DNA of 64,000 bases from Berberis thunbergii (GCA_003290165.1 QNQO01000196.1:372001-436000), one strand, 5' to 3'. Shown: positions 10,735 through 23,100, numbered from the stretch's first letter. Notes: generated from the letters alone by a model not told the origin. Made by a program: numbers and translations.

Positions 10735-12327
10735 TCATGCTATGGAAATCATTGTAGAATAGACGTTGAGCGAGCTGCCTGTGTTAACGAGGGCTCTCTT
10801 TTCTTCCCACTTTGTGATGGACATAGAGATGACCAAGGCGTTTTTATGTGGCGCTCGGACTTCGTCTAAGTCCTTGTTCCTGAAAGTCAAAGTGGGAATG
10901 GGGTTCTGAATTCTTGAATAGCAAACACGTTTGTCATCGTCCACCGGTTGTGTCCGTATATCCAACATAGTCCGCTTGTTGGACCTGTGCGACTGATATT
11001 CATTTGGTCTGCCTCTATGAAGGACGCATATTATCCCAGGAGTCTCCTTTTCCACTTATTTAACCTACTCCCCCTGTCTTTGGTTAGATGGCTGCTTCTC
11101 AAACTTCAAAAAGTTTTTCAATTTGCCCTTGCGGATTCAGTGTTCTACTTCATACCTCAGACTCTTGCAGCCGTTAGTGTTGTGGTTGCCTTCTTTGTGG
11201 TACACACAGTACTTGCCATTATCACTTCTGGCAGGGTCTCCGCGTGTCTTCGGGGGCCATTTCAAATCTTCCAAAAATTTCACGGAGTTGAGTACATCCT
11301 ACAGACTAGCATTCATGGGTGTCACGGCTCTAGATCCAACGTAGTTGGATGACTTCTCTGGCCTGCGACGATCATGATCCAGTCTGTTGTAAGTGTGCTT
11401 CCTCTTGCTCCGCTTCTCTTCTTCGTGTCTTTTTCCTTTTTTCTTATCCCTCAAAGCAGAAGGCTTTATGTCGCCTTCAGTTTCTCTTTTGGCTATCATC
11501 GATTCCTCCAGGGTTTTGTGTCTCTGAACGCTCTTGAGGAGCGCCGCCATGTCCAGAGGGGGCTCCAAGGTGAGGTCCTCAAAGAGTTTTCCTTCTCTGA
11601 GACCTGCGCTGAAGACCGTCACGGCTGTATCGTCACTGCACCCGTCGATGAAGGTCAACTTGTTGTTGAAACGCGAGACATACTGTCGAAGCATCTCGCC
11701 AAACATTTGCCTTAGAGAGAGTATGTAGTGCGGGCCTTTTCTGAAACGTTGGCTTCCAACAAAGTGGATCTGGAATTCCTTCGCCAGTGTTTTGAAAGAA
11801 TCAATTGACTTCGGTGGAAGGCTATGGAACCACGTCAATGTGGGGCCTTTGAGACTGGAAGGAAATGTTTTGCACATGACAGATTCAGATCCTTCCTTGA
11901 TAGCCATCACGTGCTAGTAATGGCATAGACGATCGAAGGGATCGGTGGTCCCATCGTAGGAATCTAGCTTCGGGGGAGTGAACTTCCTTGGGAGGGCCTC
12001 ATTCATTATCCGATCTAAGAATGGCGAGACGGATAGGCGATACAGGACCTCAGGCTTATGCACTCCTCTACGGAGGGGATTTCTGGGGTCGAGCCTCTTT
12101 GTCCTAGCAGTTAGATCAGCGTTAGCTGCACAGCCTCCCTTAGTCCAATAGGAACTGGCGAGGCTCTGGCTCTCCCGCGCTTGTTCCCTATCGTCCACTG
12201 GAAATGGAGGTCCCTGCTGTTCTTGGCCTCCATCAACAGCTGGTGGATTCTGCCTCATGAGCATCTCCACCACCTTGATAATTTGTTGTAGTTGGGATGC
12301 CAACACCTCAATTCTAGGGTTTGTCAT
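10735..12327 (-). pseudogene. Gag and protease remnant of Tat-like copy 1
   Basis: Translation starts at the ATG at 12327 (MTNPRIEVLASQLQQI). The retrotransposon gag domain lies at about 11910-11500: LTWFHSLPPKSIDSF, then QMFGEMLRQYVSRFN and a Lys-rich segment. Downstream is the zinc-knuckle-like CVYHKEGNHNTNGC motif. A protease remnant follows, with ALVNTGSSLNV near 10790, where the catalytic Asp of the DTGSS motif is Asn. One in-frame stop at 11914-11916 separates two parts of the same frame, and further stops occur near 11296 and 11060. No polymerase follows. The products would have formed the virus-like particle. This copy is dead. Confidence 0.85.
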
Positions 12328-12485
12328 TGGTGCAGGGGCATGAGTAGGCTACCCGTGCATGGTAGAAATCGGTATAAGGACAGCTGGAGCGTTGGACGTG
12401 TCCCCTGGTTCATTGTTGCGTGACCTAGTGGTCACTATCTCTCTGGGATTTGGTAGGAGATGACGCTTAGTATAAAGTTAAGAAC

Positions 12486-12513
12486 TATGTCGTCTCCACA
12501 GACGACGCCAAAC
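12486..12513 (-). other. Primer-binding-site region of Tat-like copy 1
   Basis: Directly inside the 5' LTR the minus strand reads GTTTGGCGTCGTCTGTGGAG, the same block that follows the 5' LTR of copy 2 (24082). Its place one base or so from the LTR end makes it the primer-binding site. The tRNA used is not assigned. Confidence 0.6.
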
Positions 12514-13185
12514 TAATGCAATCATTTTCACTCCTTGCTCTGACCTGTTCCCGCTGACTTGCACAAGTAGCACACGTGAGCCACAAACCACCGTGGGGTG
12601 GCCGATGGCACTCCGATGCTAAAATCAGACAAGGATCGGAGGAAGGTGTGATGCTATAACGGGGAATTTGTGGCATATCTTAGCTTACCAACCTCATGTT
12701 TTATTTACAGTGCAATGAGTCATGGGTTAACCAGACCATCGTAGGCGTAGATTAGGGAGGAGATCTTCGTGGAACTCTCTATCTAATTATGAGTCGTGAT
12801 GTAGGAGGAAAGTTCCATGTTAGTTCTGTGCTCTTAAATACGTGAAAGATGGTTCCCAATATGAGGGCATTATATCGAAGGGAGTTTCCCTGTGTGGAAG
12901 ATACTCTAGTATTTAGTTCGTAGTTGGAAGCAAAGAGCAACTGTGGTTGCCCATCCGAAGCAGATCCTCGAGATACTTGCCTGAAAAGGGCTTACGGGTA
13001 TCGTGGATAGCTGTGAGACGTGTGGGCCTAGCGTGCTGTGAAAGTCTGGGCCCGCCTGTTGGGCTGAAATTGAGCGGGCTGAGAATAGCTCGGATCCGTA
13101 TTGGACTGTTGCTTGAACTCGTGATTCCTCAATATTATCATGACACGTGTACGACTAAAGGTGTGATTGGTTTTATGGATCATCA
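12514..13185 (-). repeat. 5' LTR of Tat-like copy 1
   Basis: The 672 bp LTR ends outside at GGATCATCA next to the CTTAT duplication (13186-13190). It matches 1466-2122 throughout, including the TTTCCCTGTGTGGAAG and GGGCTTACGGGTATCGTGG blocks, with scattered substitutions and a short insertion near 13060-13080. Confidence 0.88.
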
Positions 13186-13616
13186 CTTATAAACATGTTA
13201 GTAGTAGCTAGAGAGACACATCATGCGTTAATGCTAAGTTCATGACTCAAGGCCAGAACAATAACTTTTCACTTATGTTTTAGTCAAACAATCATCAAGA
13301 GCTTGAAAAAAAGGTATGCACACAACACACCCACTCTATTTTGCAATTTTATTTTTGAAAGACGAGCATGTCGTCGGTGGGTATAGAATCCAAACGTGGC
13401 GGTTAAACCACCGCAACCTTAACCATTGACTCTATTTTTCATTATTGAACATGCTAGGTCACAAATTTCTATTCAACAACATATATTTGAAGTTCACAAT
13501 CGTAAATTTAACATAAATACTTTCACCCCAAGCTTAGTTTTGTTACATTGAAAATTTTCATAGATGATGAAGGATCTTAGTGAAGTATTTTGTAAACATT
13601 GAACATTTGCTACTAT

Positions 13617-14135
13617 AACTCGAATTGAGTTGTCGATGTGCACAAATGTGTCAGACTAGCAAACTTTCCTTTTTGCCCCTTTTCAAATAGTTTTTGCATC
13701 GGGAATTCTAAATGTCGAGGGAAAGGGCGAGGAAAACAGCGAGGTAAAAGAGGTGGCGGGGGTGAACCGTTCACCCCCCTCGAGATGCGCGCGCGGCACA
13801 CATCTTGAGGGGGGTGAACGGTTCACCCCCGCCACCTCCTTTACCTCGCTGTTTTCCTCGCCCTTTCCCTCGACGCATAGCAAAGCTCTTTTTGCATATC
13901 TAATACTACTGTAACAAGAATTGGTTTGTTGGTGTGCACAAATATGTCACACTAGCAAACTATCGATTTTGTCCCTGGCCATCCTTCATAAACCTCTAAG
14001 TATCCTCTCCATCACCACTCGTACATCTTCTTTGTTCTGCGTAATCACTCGAACTGAGTTGTCGGTGTGCACAAATGTGCCGTACCAACAAACTTTCCTT
14101 TTTGCCCCTCGTTAAATGGGTTTTGCATACTTTTA
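13617..14135. repeat. Three diverged copies of a 60-80 bp direct repeat
   Basis: A block with GTGTGCACAAATGTGTC and CAAACTTTCCTTTTTGCCCC begins near 13622, recurs near 13920 and again near 14050. The first copy also carries the TTTTTGCAT that the foldback MITE at 13700 duplicated on insertion. The origin of the repeat is unknown. The rest of 13190-13616 holds nothing recognisable. Confidence 0.6.
13700..13888. mobile_element. Foldback MITE, second copy of the Mutator-like family
   Basis: The 189 bp hairpin element has GTCGAGGGAAAGGGCGAGG in the left arm and its complement in the right, around a GC-rich centre near 13785-13800. A perfect 9-bp duplication TTTTTGCAT flanks it at 13691-13699 and 13889-13897. 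The left terminus (AATTCTAAATGTCGAGGG) matches the element at 34-233; the right terminus has diverged. No coding sequence is present. Confidence 0.82.
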
Positions 14136-14795
14136 TTACAGGTTTTATATGAATTGGATTAAGAGTATAGTTGGAACACTAACTTAGCATTTGTTTTAAT
14201 TAAATTGTTGACTTTCAAAAGACTTCTTTTTCGAGTAAAATCACTGAGTTGCCCTTCCAAAAAATGTAAATTTCCACCGTATCCAATTTGTAGTCATCTT
14301 CATCAATTACAATTCTACCAACACGCTACTAGGAAAGAGGCTATATTTCCCACACTACAGCTCAACATTATCATTAACAAGACTCAACATTCTCAGCATA
14401 TCCTTCCATAATCAATAGCAAGTGAAGTGATATGAGCTTAGTTTTCAGCTGCAAGAATCAATATAGCTCATCAGGTGATCACACAAAAATCATAAACTCT
14501 TCTTTCATTTTCGAATTTGAGCTTAATTACTAAGGACTTGCATGACTAGGCTAGAGTTTGGATTGGGCTGGAGCTACACATTGACCAAGTCAATCAAGCT
14601 ATTTATTCCATGTTATAATGTAAATTCTACATAATGACTCTAATATAATTTATTTGAAATTTCTTTATTTATAAATTATAAATAAGTTCTTAAAATTATA
14701 TATATTTATTAATATTATTGATTGTTACAATAAAAAAAATTACTAACATTATTGATTGTCGACACCCTAACTTATTTTAAAAAAAAATTAGCGGT

Positions 14796-14895
14796 GATTC
14801 TAAATGGCGAAGAAACGAACACCCTCCATCTCCCTCGAGATGCACATCCATGCAAATCTCGAAGGGAATTGTGTGTGTGGGGGGGGGGGACGAAT
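14796..14895. repeat. Remnant of the foldback MITE family
   Basis: GATTCTAAATGGCGAAGAAACG and then CTCCCTCGAGATGC and ATCTCGAAGGGAA match the end and the hairpin centre of the elements at 34 and 13700, but most of the arms are missing. A G-run near 14881-14889 closes it. It is a deletion derivative about 500 bp upstream of the glucanase gene. Confidence 0.5.
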
Positions 14896-15360
14896 CAAAA
14901 ATTAATTTTCCATAGACAAAAAAGTTTCAAATCAAACCCCACGACACTCCAATTGTATCACTTTCATTACGTTAACAGGAAACTATGAAAAGCTTACTTT
15001 CGGTGGATTTCCACACTTTTTACTTATGATGAGACATGAAATCAGCACTTGATCATGCAAATCTCGATCTCATCCTAAGGATAAAACCTCACATCTTATC
15101 TACAAATAATGCAAAATCAAAACACCTGGTCCCGTACGGTACATCTCTCCAGCTAATCAACCTCAGAATTATTTACTACTTTTTCCCCCAACAATTTCTT
15201 CCACTCCACTCCTCTCAGTCTCAACCTTCCAAGTTCCACTATCTTTATTTACTCTTCTACCCTCAATCCCTCCCCCATTTCATTCTCGTTTTAATCATTA
15301 TAACAACAAGAAAACTCTTCCACTATTATGCACATACCAAACCAGAGAGTTTCTTCTACC
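14896..15360 (+). promoter_or_regulatory. Upstream region of the glucanase gene
   Basis: Sequence before the ATG at 15361. The last 200 bp are pyrimidine-rich, as in many plant 5' untranslated regions. I cannot place a TATA box with confidence, and no transcription-factor site is claimed. Confidence 0.35.
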
Positions 15361-18300
15361 ATGGCAAGCCCTCTCCTCTTCTCCACCCTCTTCCTTCTCA
15401 TCTCCACTCTCGCAAGTAAGTTCCCCTTCGCTTTCTCATGTGATTGATCTATTAAATATTAGCTCCAATTCGAATGTTTTCTTTTTGAAAATTTTATAAT
15501 AAAAAAAAACGAAAACCCTCTTCTCTTCTGCAGATTCACAATCATTTGTGGGTGTCAACTACGGCCAAGTTGCGGACAACCTCCCAGCACCGTCCGCCAC
15601 CGTAAACCTCCTCAAATCAACAACAATCAACAAAGTCCGTATCTACGGAGCGGATCCAACTATCATTAGTGCACTTGCAAACACAGGGCTGGGCATAATG
15701 ATCGGTGTGTCAAACGGTGACATCCCGGCTTTAGCAAACGACCCTAACTTCGCGAAGCAGTGGATCGCCTCCAACGTCCTTGCCTTCTACCCAGCAAGCA
15801 ACATTATCACTATAAATACAGGAAACGAGGTCCTCACATTTGCCGACAAGAGTCTAGCCTCCATGCTCCTGCCGGCAATGCAAAATCTAGAGAATGCTTT
15901 AGCCGCCGTATCTCTAAGCGGAAAGATCAAGATCTCTACCGTCCATGCCATGAACATGCTTAAGTCGTCGGACCCACCCTCGTCTGGTAGCTTCGACCCC
16001 GCTTTGGTTGACTCGTTGAAGGGCATTCTCGGGTTTTTGAACTCAACTGGGTCGCCTTTTGCTATTAACCCGTACCCGTTTTTCGCTTACCAGAGCGATC
16101 CCAGACCCGAAACGCTGGCTTTTTGCCTGTTTCAGCCTAACGCGGGACGAGTCGACTCGGGGAATAATATCAAGTACATGAACATGTTTGATGCTCAGGT
16201 ATTGTTGTTTTTGTGTTTGTTTAATTATCATCTAATGGCATTCAAAAAAGAAATTATCATTTTAATTAAGAAAGTAGTCGTTGGGACTGCATGGGCTTGT
16301 TCTCGTGATTTTGGCTGATTACATTAATCCTGTCTTCGTGTTTTTGTCAGAGAATTTTCATTGTTAATTGAGAAGAACTGAATCGACTACTATTAAATTG
16401 TTTTTATTTGAGATTTGGATTATTATAAAATTGAATAGCGAATTACAATACTTTAATTAAAATGATAATTTATTGTTCCGTTTCAAAAAAGATAAAACTG
16501 AAATCTTTCTTTCAAAGGTGTAAGCTTTGTCAATGTTCAATTCGATGAGTAGAAGTTGCGCATTCTACTAATTGAATCCATTATTTTCTTTTTTATATTT
16601 TATTTAGTAAAGTGTGAAACTAGACTAAGTAAGTTGACTGTTAGGTCATCTTGCAATTATGCATCGTTTGTTTTGTTTACTTTCCCAAGCCCAAGCCCAA
16701 GCCAAGTGTCCCCCCCACCATCTGCAACCAACAGATTTTCATAATAATGCACAAACAGATTAGGTGATGAGTTTGGTTGCAAGCAACCAAGTGATCTACA
16801 ACCCTCAACATTAAAATGAAACATGTAAATCACTTTACTAAGAGCGTCATGTATCAGTAGAATTTATTCAATCAACTGGTGCCCTTTCTATCCTATGAGA
16901 TTGATTTTTTTGTGATGTTCATCATTGAAGTGAATTAGTAACTGGATGGGCCTTGAAGCTTCATTAATCATTTGGTTGAGAGTCAAAGTCCCATTCATAT
17001 GAAACAATTAACAATATAATTTTAACTTGCAGGTTGATGCTGTACGGTCTGCCCTGAATGCCATGGGCTTCAAGGGAGTGGACATTGTGGTCGCGGAAAC
17101 AGGATGGCCTTATAAAGGAGACCCTAATGAGGTTGGACCCAGTGTTGATAATGCTAAGGCTTATAATGGTAATTTGATCAACCACTTGCGATCCATGGTT
17201 GGCACTCCATTGATGCCTGGCAAATCTGTTGATACATATATTTTTGCACTGTACGATGAGGATCAGAAATCTGGAGCAGGCTCCGAACGAGCATTTGGGC
17301 TTTTCAAACCTGATCTTACCATGACATATGATGTTGGTCTTTCAAAGAGCAGCCAAGTGAGAGCTTTCATACTTCTTACATTTATATCTTGACATGACTA
17401 TTCGTAACGCATATTTGTGAGCATTATTGCTTCCTAAAAACATATAGCTTTATGTATATGTCAAAGCACGATTTCATTAATTACAAACTTTTAGGGAATC
17501 ATTCTGCAGTTAAACAATAGATATAGAGAAGAGTTTTAAATGTAGTGTTGAATTTCAATACAATCCCAACCAGTTGAGGAAATACATACCCTTAGTTAGC
17601 TTCAGGCGGTATCAATATAGTACTTTGTAGGTTTATGGACAAAGAAATCATTCGTTAACTGAGTAGTAGTAAGGTGTCATGATTTAACAAATAAATAAGG
17701 TTTTAGTTAAGGAAGCGGGTTCATGGATGCCGTGATTGGAATCATGGAATGGTAAATCCATAATGAGATGTGATAATTGGAAGCGGGTCTATTTTCTCTG
17801 AGTGGATAGGTTGAATTCAGTGTAAACAGGAATTTGGCTTCCGCACATCACGATGATTACCTAATAGCTAGTAGTGTTGGTTTCAACTTTCATCCCTTAC
17901 ACGCGACAACATTAATTCAAATATTCACATTTAGAATGCCTATTTGTTTGCTGTTATAGTACCCTCTAAAACCTGCAATGATGGGAACATTATCTATGCT
18001 CTGCTTCTCGAATATTCGTTGTCACACAATCTGAAATGGCATAGGTTGCCAATTTAGCTGCTACATATTGATCATTTGCTGTGGATTCTCTGCGCCATTC
18101 TTCCAAATTAAATTAAAACTCCATTAGTTATTATGTTCTTTAAACTTGTAACTTGCTTAATATTGTTGTTACTATTTTAGTTTGTTAACATAAATTTTCT
18201 TGCCAGAAAACTCCCGTGACTCCGACTCCAGCAACTCCATCACCAAAACCAAATCAGAGTGGATGGTGTGTGCCGAAGGGTGGAGTTTCAGATGCACAGT

Positions 18301-18884
18301 TACAGGCCAATCTCGATTATGCTTGTTCGCATGGTGCTGACTGCAGTGCTATCCAACCAGGTGGAGCATGTTTTGAACCAAACACGTTGGCATCACACGC
18401 TGCTTATGCCATGAATTCCCTTTATCAGACTGATGGTCGAAATCCATGGAACTGTGATTTCTCACAAACAGCAACATTGACGTCAGCCAACCCCAGTAAG
18501 TCATTTTGGCATAAAGTGGTACTTTTTTTTTCTTCTATTAACAAGTTTAATTCAAAAGTTAATAGATGATAAGATGGGTAGAACAAATATGGTGTTAATA
18601 ATTTCGTAGGTATTGTGCACAGATTTCCTTGAAAAATATACACAAAGCCACCCCCCTTGTACTACCATCATAACTGAGATTCAGCTGATAATGTGAAGCT
18701 TTCTCATTTCTTTTCTTTTCTTTTCTTTTTTTTTCAACTAGATTTATGTATGTAAATGAGTTCTACCTCTCATGATAGGTATAGGTACAACCTATCGATA
18801 ACATTTTTATAACATTTGGTATTGATTACTTGTTTTCTGATTTTAGGTTACAACGGTTGTGTCTACGCCAGTGGAAGTACTTGA
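15361..18884 (+). CDS. Glucan endo-1,3-beta-glucosidase (GH17 with C-terminal X8/CBM43), 5 exons
   Basis: Hydrolyses internal beta-1,3-glucan (callose) bonds at the cell wall or plasmodesmata. Exons: 15361-15415, 15534-16198, 17033-17356, 18207-18495, 18847-18884, all introns GT-AG; 456 residues. Residues 1-21 are a signal peptide. The GH17 domain spans about 22-340, with acid/base Glu117 in NTGNE and nucleophile Glu262 in VAETGWP. A Pro/Thr-rich linker (about 350-365) leads to the X8 domain (367-451) with the expected six Cys (369, 388, 394, 403, 431, 449). The sixth Cys comes from the tiny last exon. The protein stops seven residues after it, so no GPI-anchor signal is visible. It most resembles the plant 'glucan endo-1,3-beta-glucosidase 7' type. 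AATAAA at 18914 may be a polyadenylation signal. The last exon and flank are duplicated downstream. Confidence 0.95.
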
Positions 18885-20130
18885 AAGAAGAAGCATCTTA
18901 TCATATCATTAGGAGAATAAAGATGAAGTGTAAGGGTGGTATATGTGGTTCTACTATATTCTGAGTGCTGGATAGGATTTTTTTTGGATGGCAGAAGGGT
19001 GGAAGAGAAATCTCTTCCAAGTTGTGATGATTGAAAGAGTGGGGAAAGCAAGTAGAGTCAAGCTTCAATAATTTCAAAAGCAACTGTAAGTGGTTCTGTT
19101 TGTCCCTTATTTATGTCTGTAAAAATGTACTATGTGCAGCATCTATATTTGATTAGAGGGTGTGATTATATGGAGAAAGCAGAAAGATACTGAGGTTTGT
19201 AATAATTTCTTCTGGGGAGCTAGGAATATATTACCAATGAAGATGGAAATTAAAAAAAAAAATGAAGTGCTTCATACATGCTTAAATATTATTACGAAAA
19301 TGTAAAAGCTTAAAGCATTATCTCTTATTGAACCAAGTTTCGAACTTGTTCATGCATATTGAACATTTCGGTTCTTTTCTTTCTAAACCCAATTCAAATC
19401 CACGACTAATGAATTTTTGAACTCGGGCATGGGTGGAGCTGGGAATTTTTGTTGGATGGCATTGAAAGTGGCATTTTTCAACTGGGCTTGTTTTCAGGTT
19501 TTAGTTTACAACGGTTGTGTCTACGCCAGTGGAAGTACTTGAAAGAAGAAGCATCTTATCATATCATTAGGAGAATAAAGATGAAGCGTAGGGGTGGTAT
19601 ATGTGGTTCTACTATATTCTGAGTGCCGGGTAGGATTTTTTCTGGATGGCAGATGGGTGGAATAGATTCTCTTCCAAGTTGGGATGATTGAAACAGTAGC
19701 TTCAATAATTTCAAAAGCGACTGTAAGTGGTTTTGTTTGTCCCTTATTTATGTCAGGAAAATGTACTGTGCAGCATCTATATTTGATTAGAGGGTGTGAT
19801 TATATGAAGAAAGCAGAAAGATATTGAGGTTTATAACAATTTCTTCTGGGGAGCTAGGAATGTGTTACCAGTGAAGATGGAAATTAAAAAATAAAAAAAA
19901 TGAAATGCTCCATACGTGCTCAAGTACAATTACCGAAAATGTAAAAGCTTAAAGCATATCTCTTATTGAACCAAGTTTCACACTTGTTCATGCATATTGA
20001 ACATTTTGGTTCTTTTATTTCTAAACCCAATTCAATTCCTCGACTGGTGAATTTTTGGACTCGGGCATGGGTGGAGCTGGAAATTTTTGTTGGATGGGGC
20101 ATTGAAAGTGGCATTTTTCAACCGGGCTTG
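18829..20130 (+). repeat. Tandem duplication of the glucanase last exon and 3' flank
   Basis: Copy A (about 18829-19486) and copy B (about 19487-20130) are nearly identical over some 650 bp. They include the last exon, its stop codon, the probable 3' untranslated region and a flank ending GCATTTTTCAAC-GGGCTTG. The short GGGCTTG at the junction may be the microhomology used. Small indels separate them, for example about 20 bp missing in B around 19690. High similarity suggests a recent event. Confidence 0.88.
19505..19542 (+). pseudogene. Duplicated glucanase terminal exon
   Basis: The 38 bp exon copy keeps the reading frame, the Cys codon and the TGA (19540-19542). Its acceptor reads TTTTAG followed by TTTAC instead of GTTAC, so splicing from exon 4 to it would change only one residue (Ser445 to Ile). 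It could serve as an alternative last exon or be silent. The original exon at 18847 lies nearer and has an intact acceptor, so it is probably the main one. Confidence 0.6.
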
Positions 20131-23100
20131 CTTGATCCATGAGCTCCGAGTCCAAAAGGCTTATTGGGCCTTTCCGGAAAAGAAATTCCACCCGTGGACT
20201 CGGGCACTGTAGAGTTTTTCATTTTGCTCCTCCTTATATATGATCTGATTGCAGGTAGATTTTCTCTGATAAATAAGATTTACACTCGTCTGGTGTAAAT
20301 AATGTCATCTAAATTTGTATTTTTCTAAGTAATTCTTTTTATTATTTTATTTATGCAAATATGTAATTAATTAAACAGAAGCACACATTTGGTACAACGC
20401 AATCATTGTAAACAGAGGCAGCTGCTAAATGGGCTATAGTACTTTGACTCCTAGGTATAAAAATGAAATGGCAGAAATAAATAAATAATAAAAAATAAAA
20501 AATAAATTAAATTAAATTAAATAATAATTATAATAATAATAATATTTGTCTCTGAATTTCTTCCATAAGAGCTCCTGGTACGAAGAGAAATATCCATCTG
20601 CTGCCTTCACCATGTCCAATGGCGTCAATTAGAATTGGAACACACTGGGAAATTTGACCTACATTGAGAATTCATCCTGCCCTTGTTTATGCCTAGTATT
20701 TCTCCTGCTGCAGTGATTGCAAGAGAAAATGGGCAAGAAGATTGGCTCCACGACAGCCATAAATGCTTCAAGTTGCTGCTGGTGGAAAGAAGCATCAGTG
20801 CAAACAAGAAATTGGATTATTGTTTCAGATCAGAGACTGGATATAATTGTGTTTGACAAGATGCAAAGAGTTAAGGTCTGTTGTGGTCTGCAGATCTTGT
20901 GCCATGGTGGTTGGATTGTTACAGAGAATGGAATGCCAGTGGTTTATATCTGTGTTAGGCATGTTGTGTCCATTTATGATGATCTTAAGGATTATGTTGT
21001 GAATGGTAGTTGCAGAATTGTTGTGGGGCATTGTAGGGTGGTGATTAGTGTCAGTGCACAACTGTATCTATAGGTGGTGGTGTTGGGAGTTATATTGTGA
21101 ACTTGTGATCAATGGTGATTGTATTGCTGTTGGACTCTCTGGTTGTAGTATTGCAGCTGGTGGCGTTGGTGAAAGTACTGGGGTTAGTGTGCTGGTTTGA
21201 GATCTCAACATGCGTGTGCAGATTAGTGTTAGTGTTGGTGGAAAGTTGTGACTATTGTTGCTGTGATGGTGGGAGCTAGTATTCTCAGTGATTGAATAAA
21301 CATGAAGCTCGATTGGCAAATACTTTGGGTTTTGAAAGGTATGTGATGATAAGAAAACAAGGTTATTCCTATAGGTTGCTGAAAAACAGAGATGACAGTT
21401 ACTGCTTTGGTAAACACTTGGTTTGGTGGTAAGTGGCGTGATTTCTCTACTACCCTACAATATGACTCGGATTTATATCTGATGTGAGAATCTTTTTTAG
21501 CTATTAAAGCTTAACAATAAAGCTGTGTTTTGATTGGAGAGAAGTATGTTTAGGAGGGCTTTGCTTCATTGTGTTGTTACACTTCCAAAGAAAACATGAA
21601 AATTTCAGTGTTTGGTTCTACAAGAGAAATAATTTTATAAATAAGCAAAATCTTCAGCATTAATCTTTCTTCTCTTCCATTTCGGTTCTCACTACATCAC
21701 TGTAACCAAACCGGGAAATCTTATGTGACCAAAACTGAGAAATCTCATAAGAGGATATTTTGCAAACGGTTCCCAATGTCTGTACCATTTATGACATCAA
21801 AAAATATTTTATTGTCAAATAGTTTCCACACAAAAAAAAAAAAACACTCGAGTTCTACGAAATCAACATAAATCAAAGAACCTTATAGGTGTGTTTGGGT
21901 GCATGGAAACGTATTTCATGGAATCCATGGGGCTATAAAAGGTTAAGAAAGCAACTCATAATCAGGTGTACGTTTGATATTGCCTACTATCCTCTTAGTT
22001 CTCTTCGTGCGTGGTGCTTCTATGCAACAACTAACAAGCCCAACGCCATACAAATTAAAGGTCTTGTACAAGTCAAATACGGGAAGACTTTCTAAGTAGG
22101 CTTTTGAATATTGTAGGATTTACTTTTATTCACCTTCATATTTGGATAATTTTGTTCCACATTCCATGGGTGCTCATTGGTTGCATTATTAATTCACTTG
22201 AACATCTGCAATTTTGTTTTTACTTTGAATAACTTTTTGAGAATAAAAATGCCAATCTTCCATTTGCTTCACTTCTATGCCACGATAATATGAACCCTGC
22301 TTCATTTCAAACTCTTTTGGTAATTGTTTTCTTGATATCTTTAATCATGTTTGGATCGTTCCTATGAATAAATAAATAAATAAAACCCCAAGCAAAATAT
22401 CTTGATTTTCATTCACTTGGGGATATATGGTTAATGCAGGAGAAAAAATTGTGCGAATTGCATGCTTATATTTTTTGTTTTTTGTTTTTTTGAAGACGTA
22501 TATGTATTTAATTTCCCTTGTATGTAAAATGGCTCTCAAGAACTTCCTGGATGCACTATATATTGGTTAAACAAGTCCAAACCAAACAAGAAAAACCTCC
22601 TCATATTAGAAAAGAGTACTTTCATATTGCTTTCATTGTCCTTTATTGTTTTAAGCAAATATGGAAACATAATCTCTTAATAATAAAATGTTTCTATATT
22701 ACTTTTCTTATCCTACAAAGAAAACTTTTCATTTCAACCAAACAAGAAAACCTACTCCTAATGGAAAAATATTTATATATCACTTTCCTTATCATGTTTT
22801 CAACAAAAAACAAAATTGGAAACCTTCTAAAATTCCGCCCTGAATATCAAGTTCCTAAATATGATATTTTCGTATCATCCTTAGTTTTAATGAGGATGCT
22901 ACATGTACCTAACTATTTGACTTAGTTGTACTAGCTCTTTGTTGCACCACTAGTTTGGAATGTTTGCACTTTGTTGCACCAATCTGAAATACATAATACT
23001 GACTTATCATTTTCTATTAATAAAATTCATTTTCGTCATGGTGTATTATTTGAATTAAAAAACAAATAGTAATCATTATCTATGAAGTTTCAGTCACGCA

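Larger units (their letters stand above)
1466..13185 (-). mobile_element. Tat-like Ty3/gypsy LTR retrotransposon, copy 1 (non-autonomous)
   Basis: Two direct LTRs (12514-13185 as the 5' LTR and 1466-2122 as the 3' LTR on the minus strand) bound the element, and a perfect 5-bp duplication CTTAT flanks it at 1461-1465 and 13186-13190. LTR ends are TGATG...CATCA, with the inner end of the 5' LTR mutated to CATTA. Reading from the 5' LTR: primer-binding leader, gag and protease (12327-10735), noncoding DNA, a later solo-LTR insertion (9530-7164), a tandem array (6130-5284), an antisense frame (4786-2371, plus strand), then the 3' LTR. No reverse transcriptase, RNase H or integrase is recognisable. 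Gag type, 3' tandem repeats and an antisense extra ORF fit the Tat clade (Retand/Ogre relatives); the clade is inferred. The LTRs differ at many sites, so the insertion is old. Confidence 0.88.

Noticed and set aside
13370..13435. tRNA-like stretch with GTGGCGGTTAAACCACCGC
   Set aside because: A short hairpin only; no cloverleaf, T-loop or anticodon arm could be drawn.
20717..21319. Overlapping frames of about 80-118 codons on both strands
   Set aside because: The region is GT-rich, which removes stops on both strands; no motif, splice pattern or homologue recognised.
21889..22170. GTGTGTTTGGGTGCATGG as a Tourist-like terminus
   Set aside because: No matching inverted end or TTA/TAA duplication found within several hundred bases.
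22518..22925. A 135-codon frame on the plus strand
   Set aside because: AT-rich, Lys/Phe/Leu-dominated translation with loose internal repeats; no domain or supporting context.
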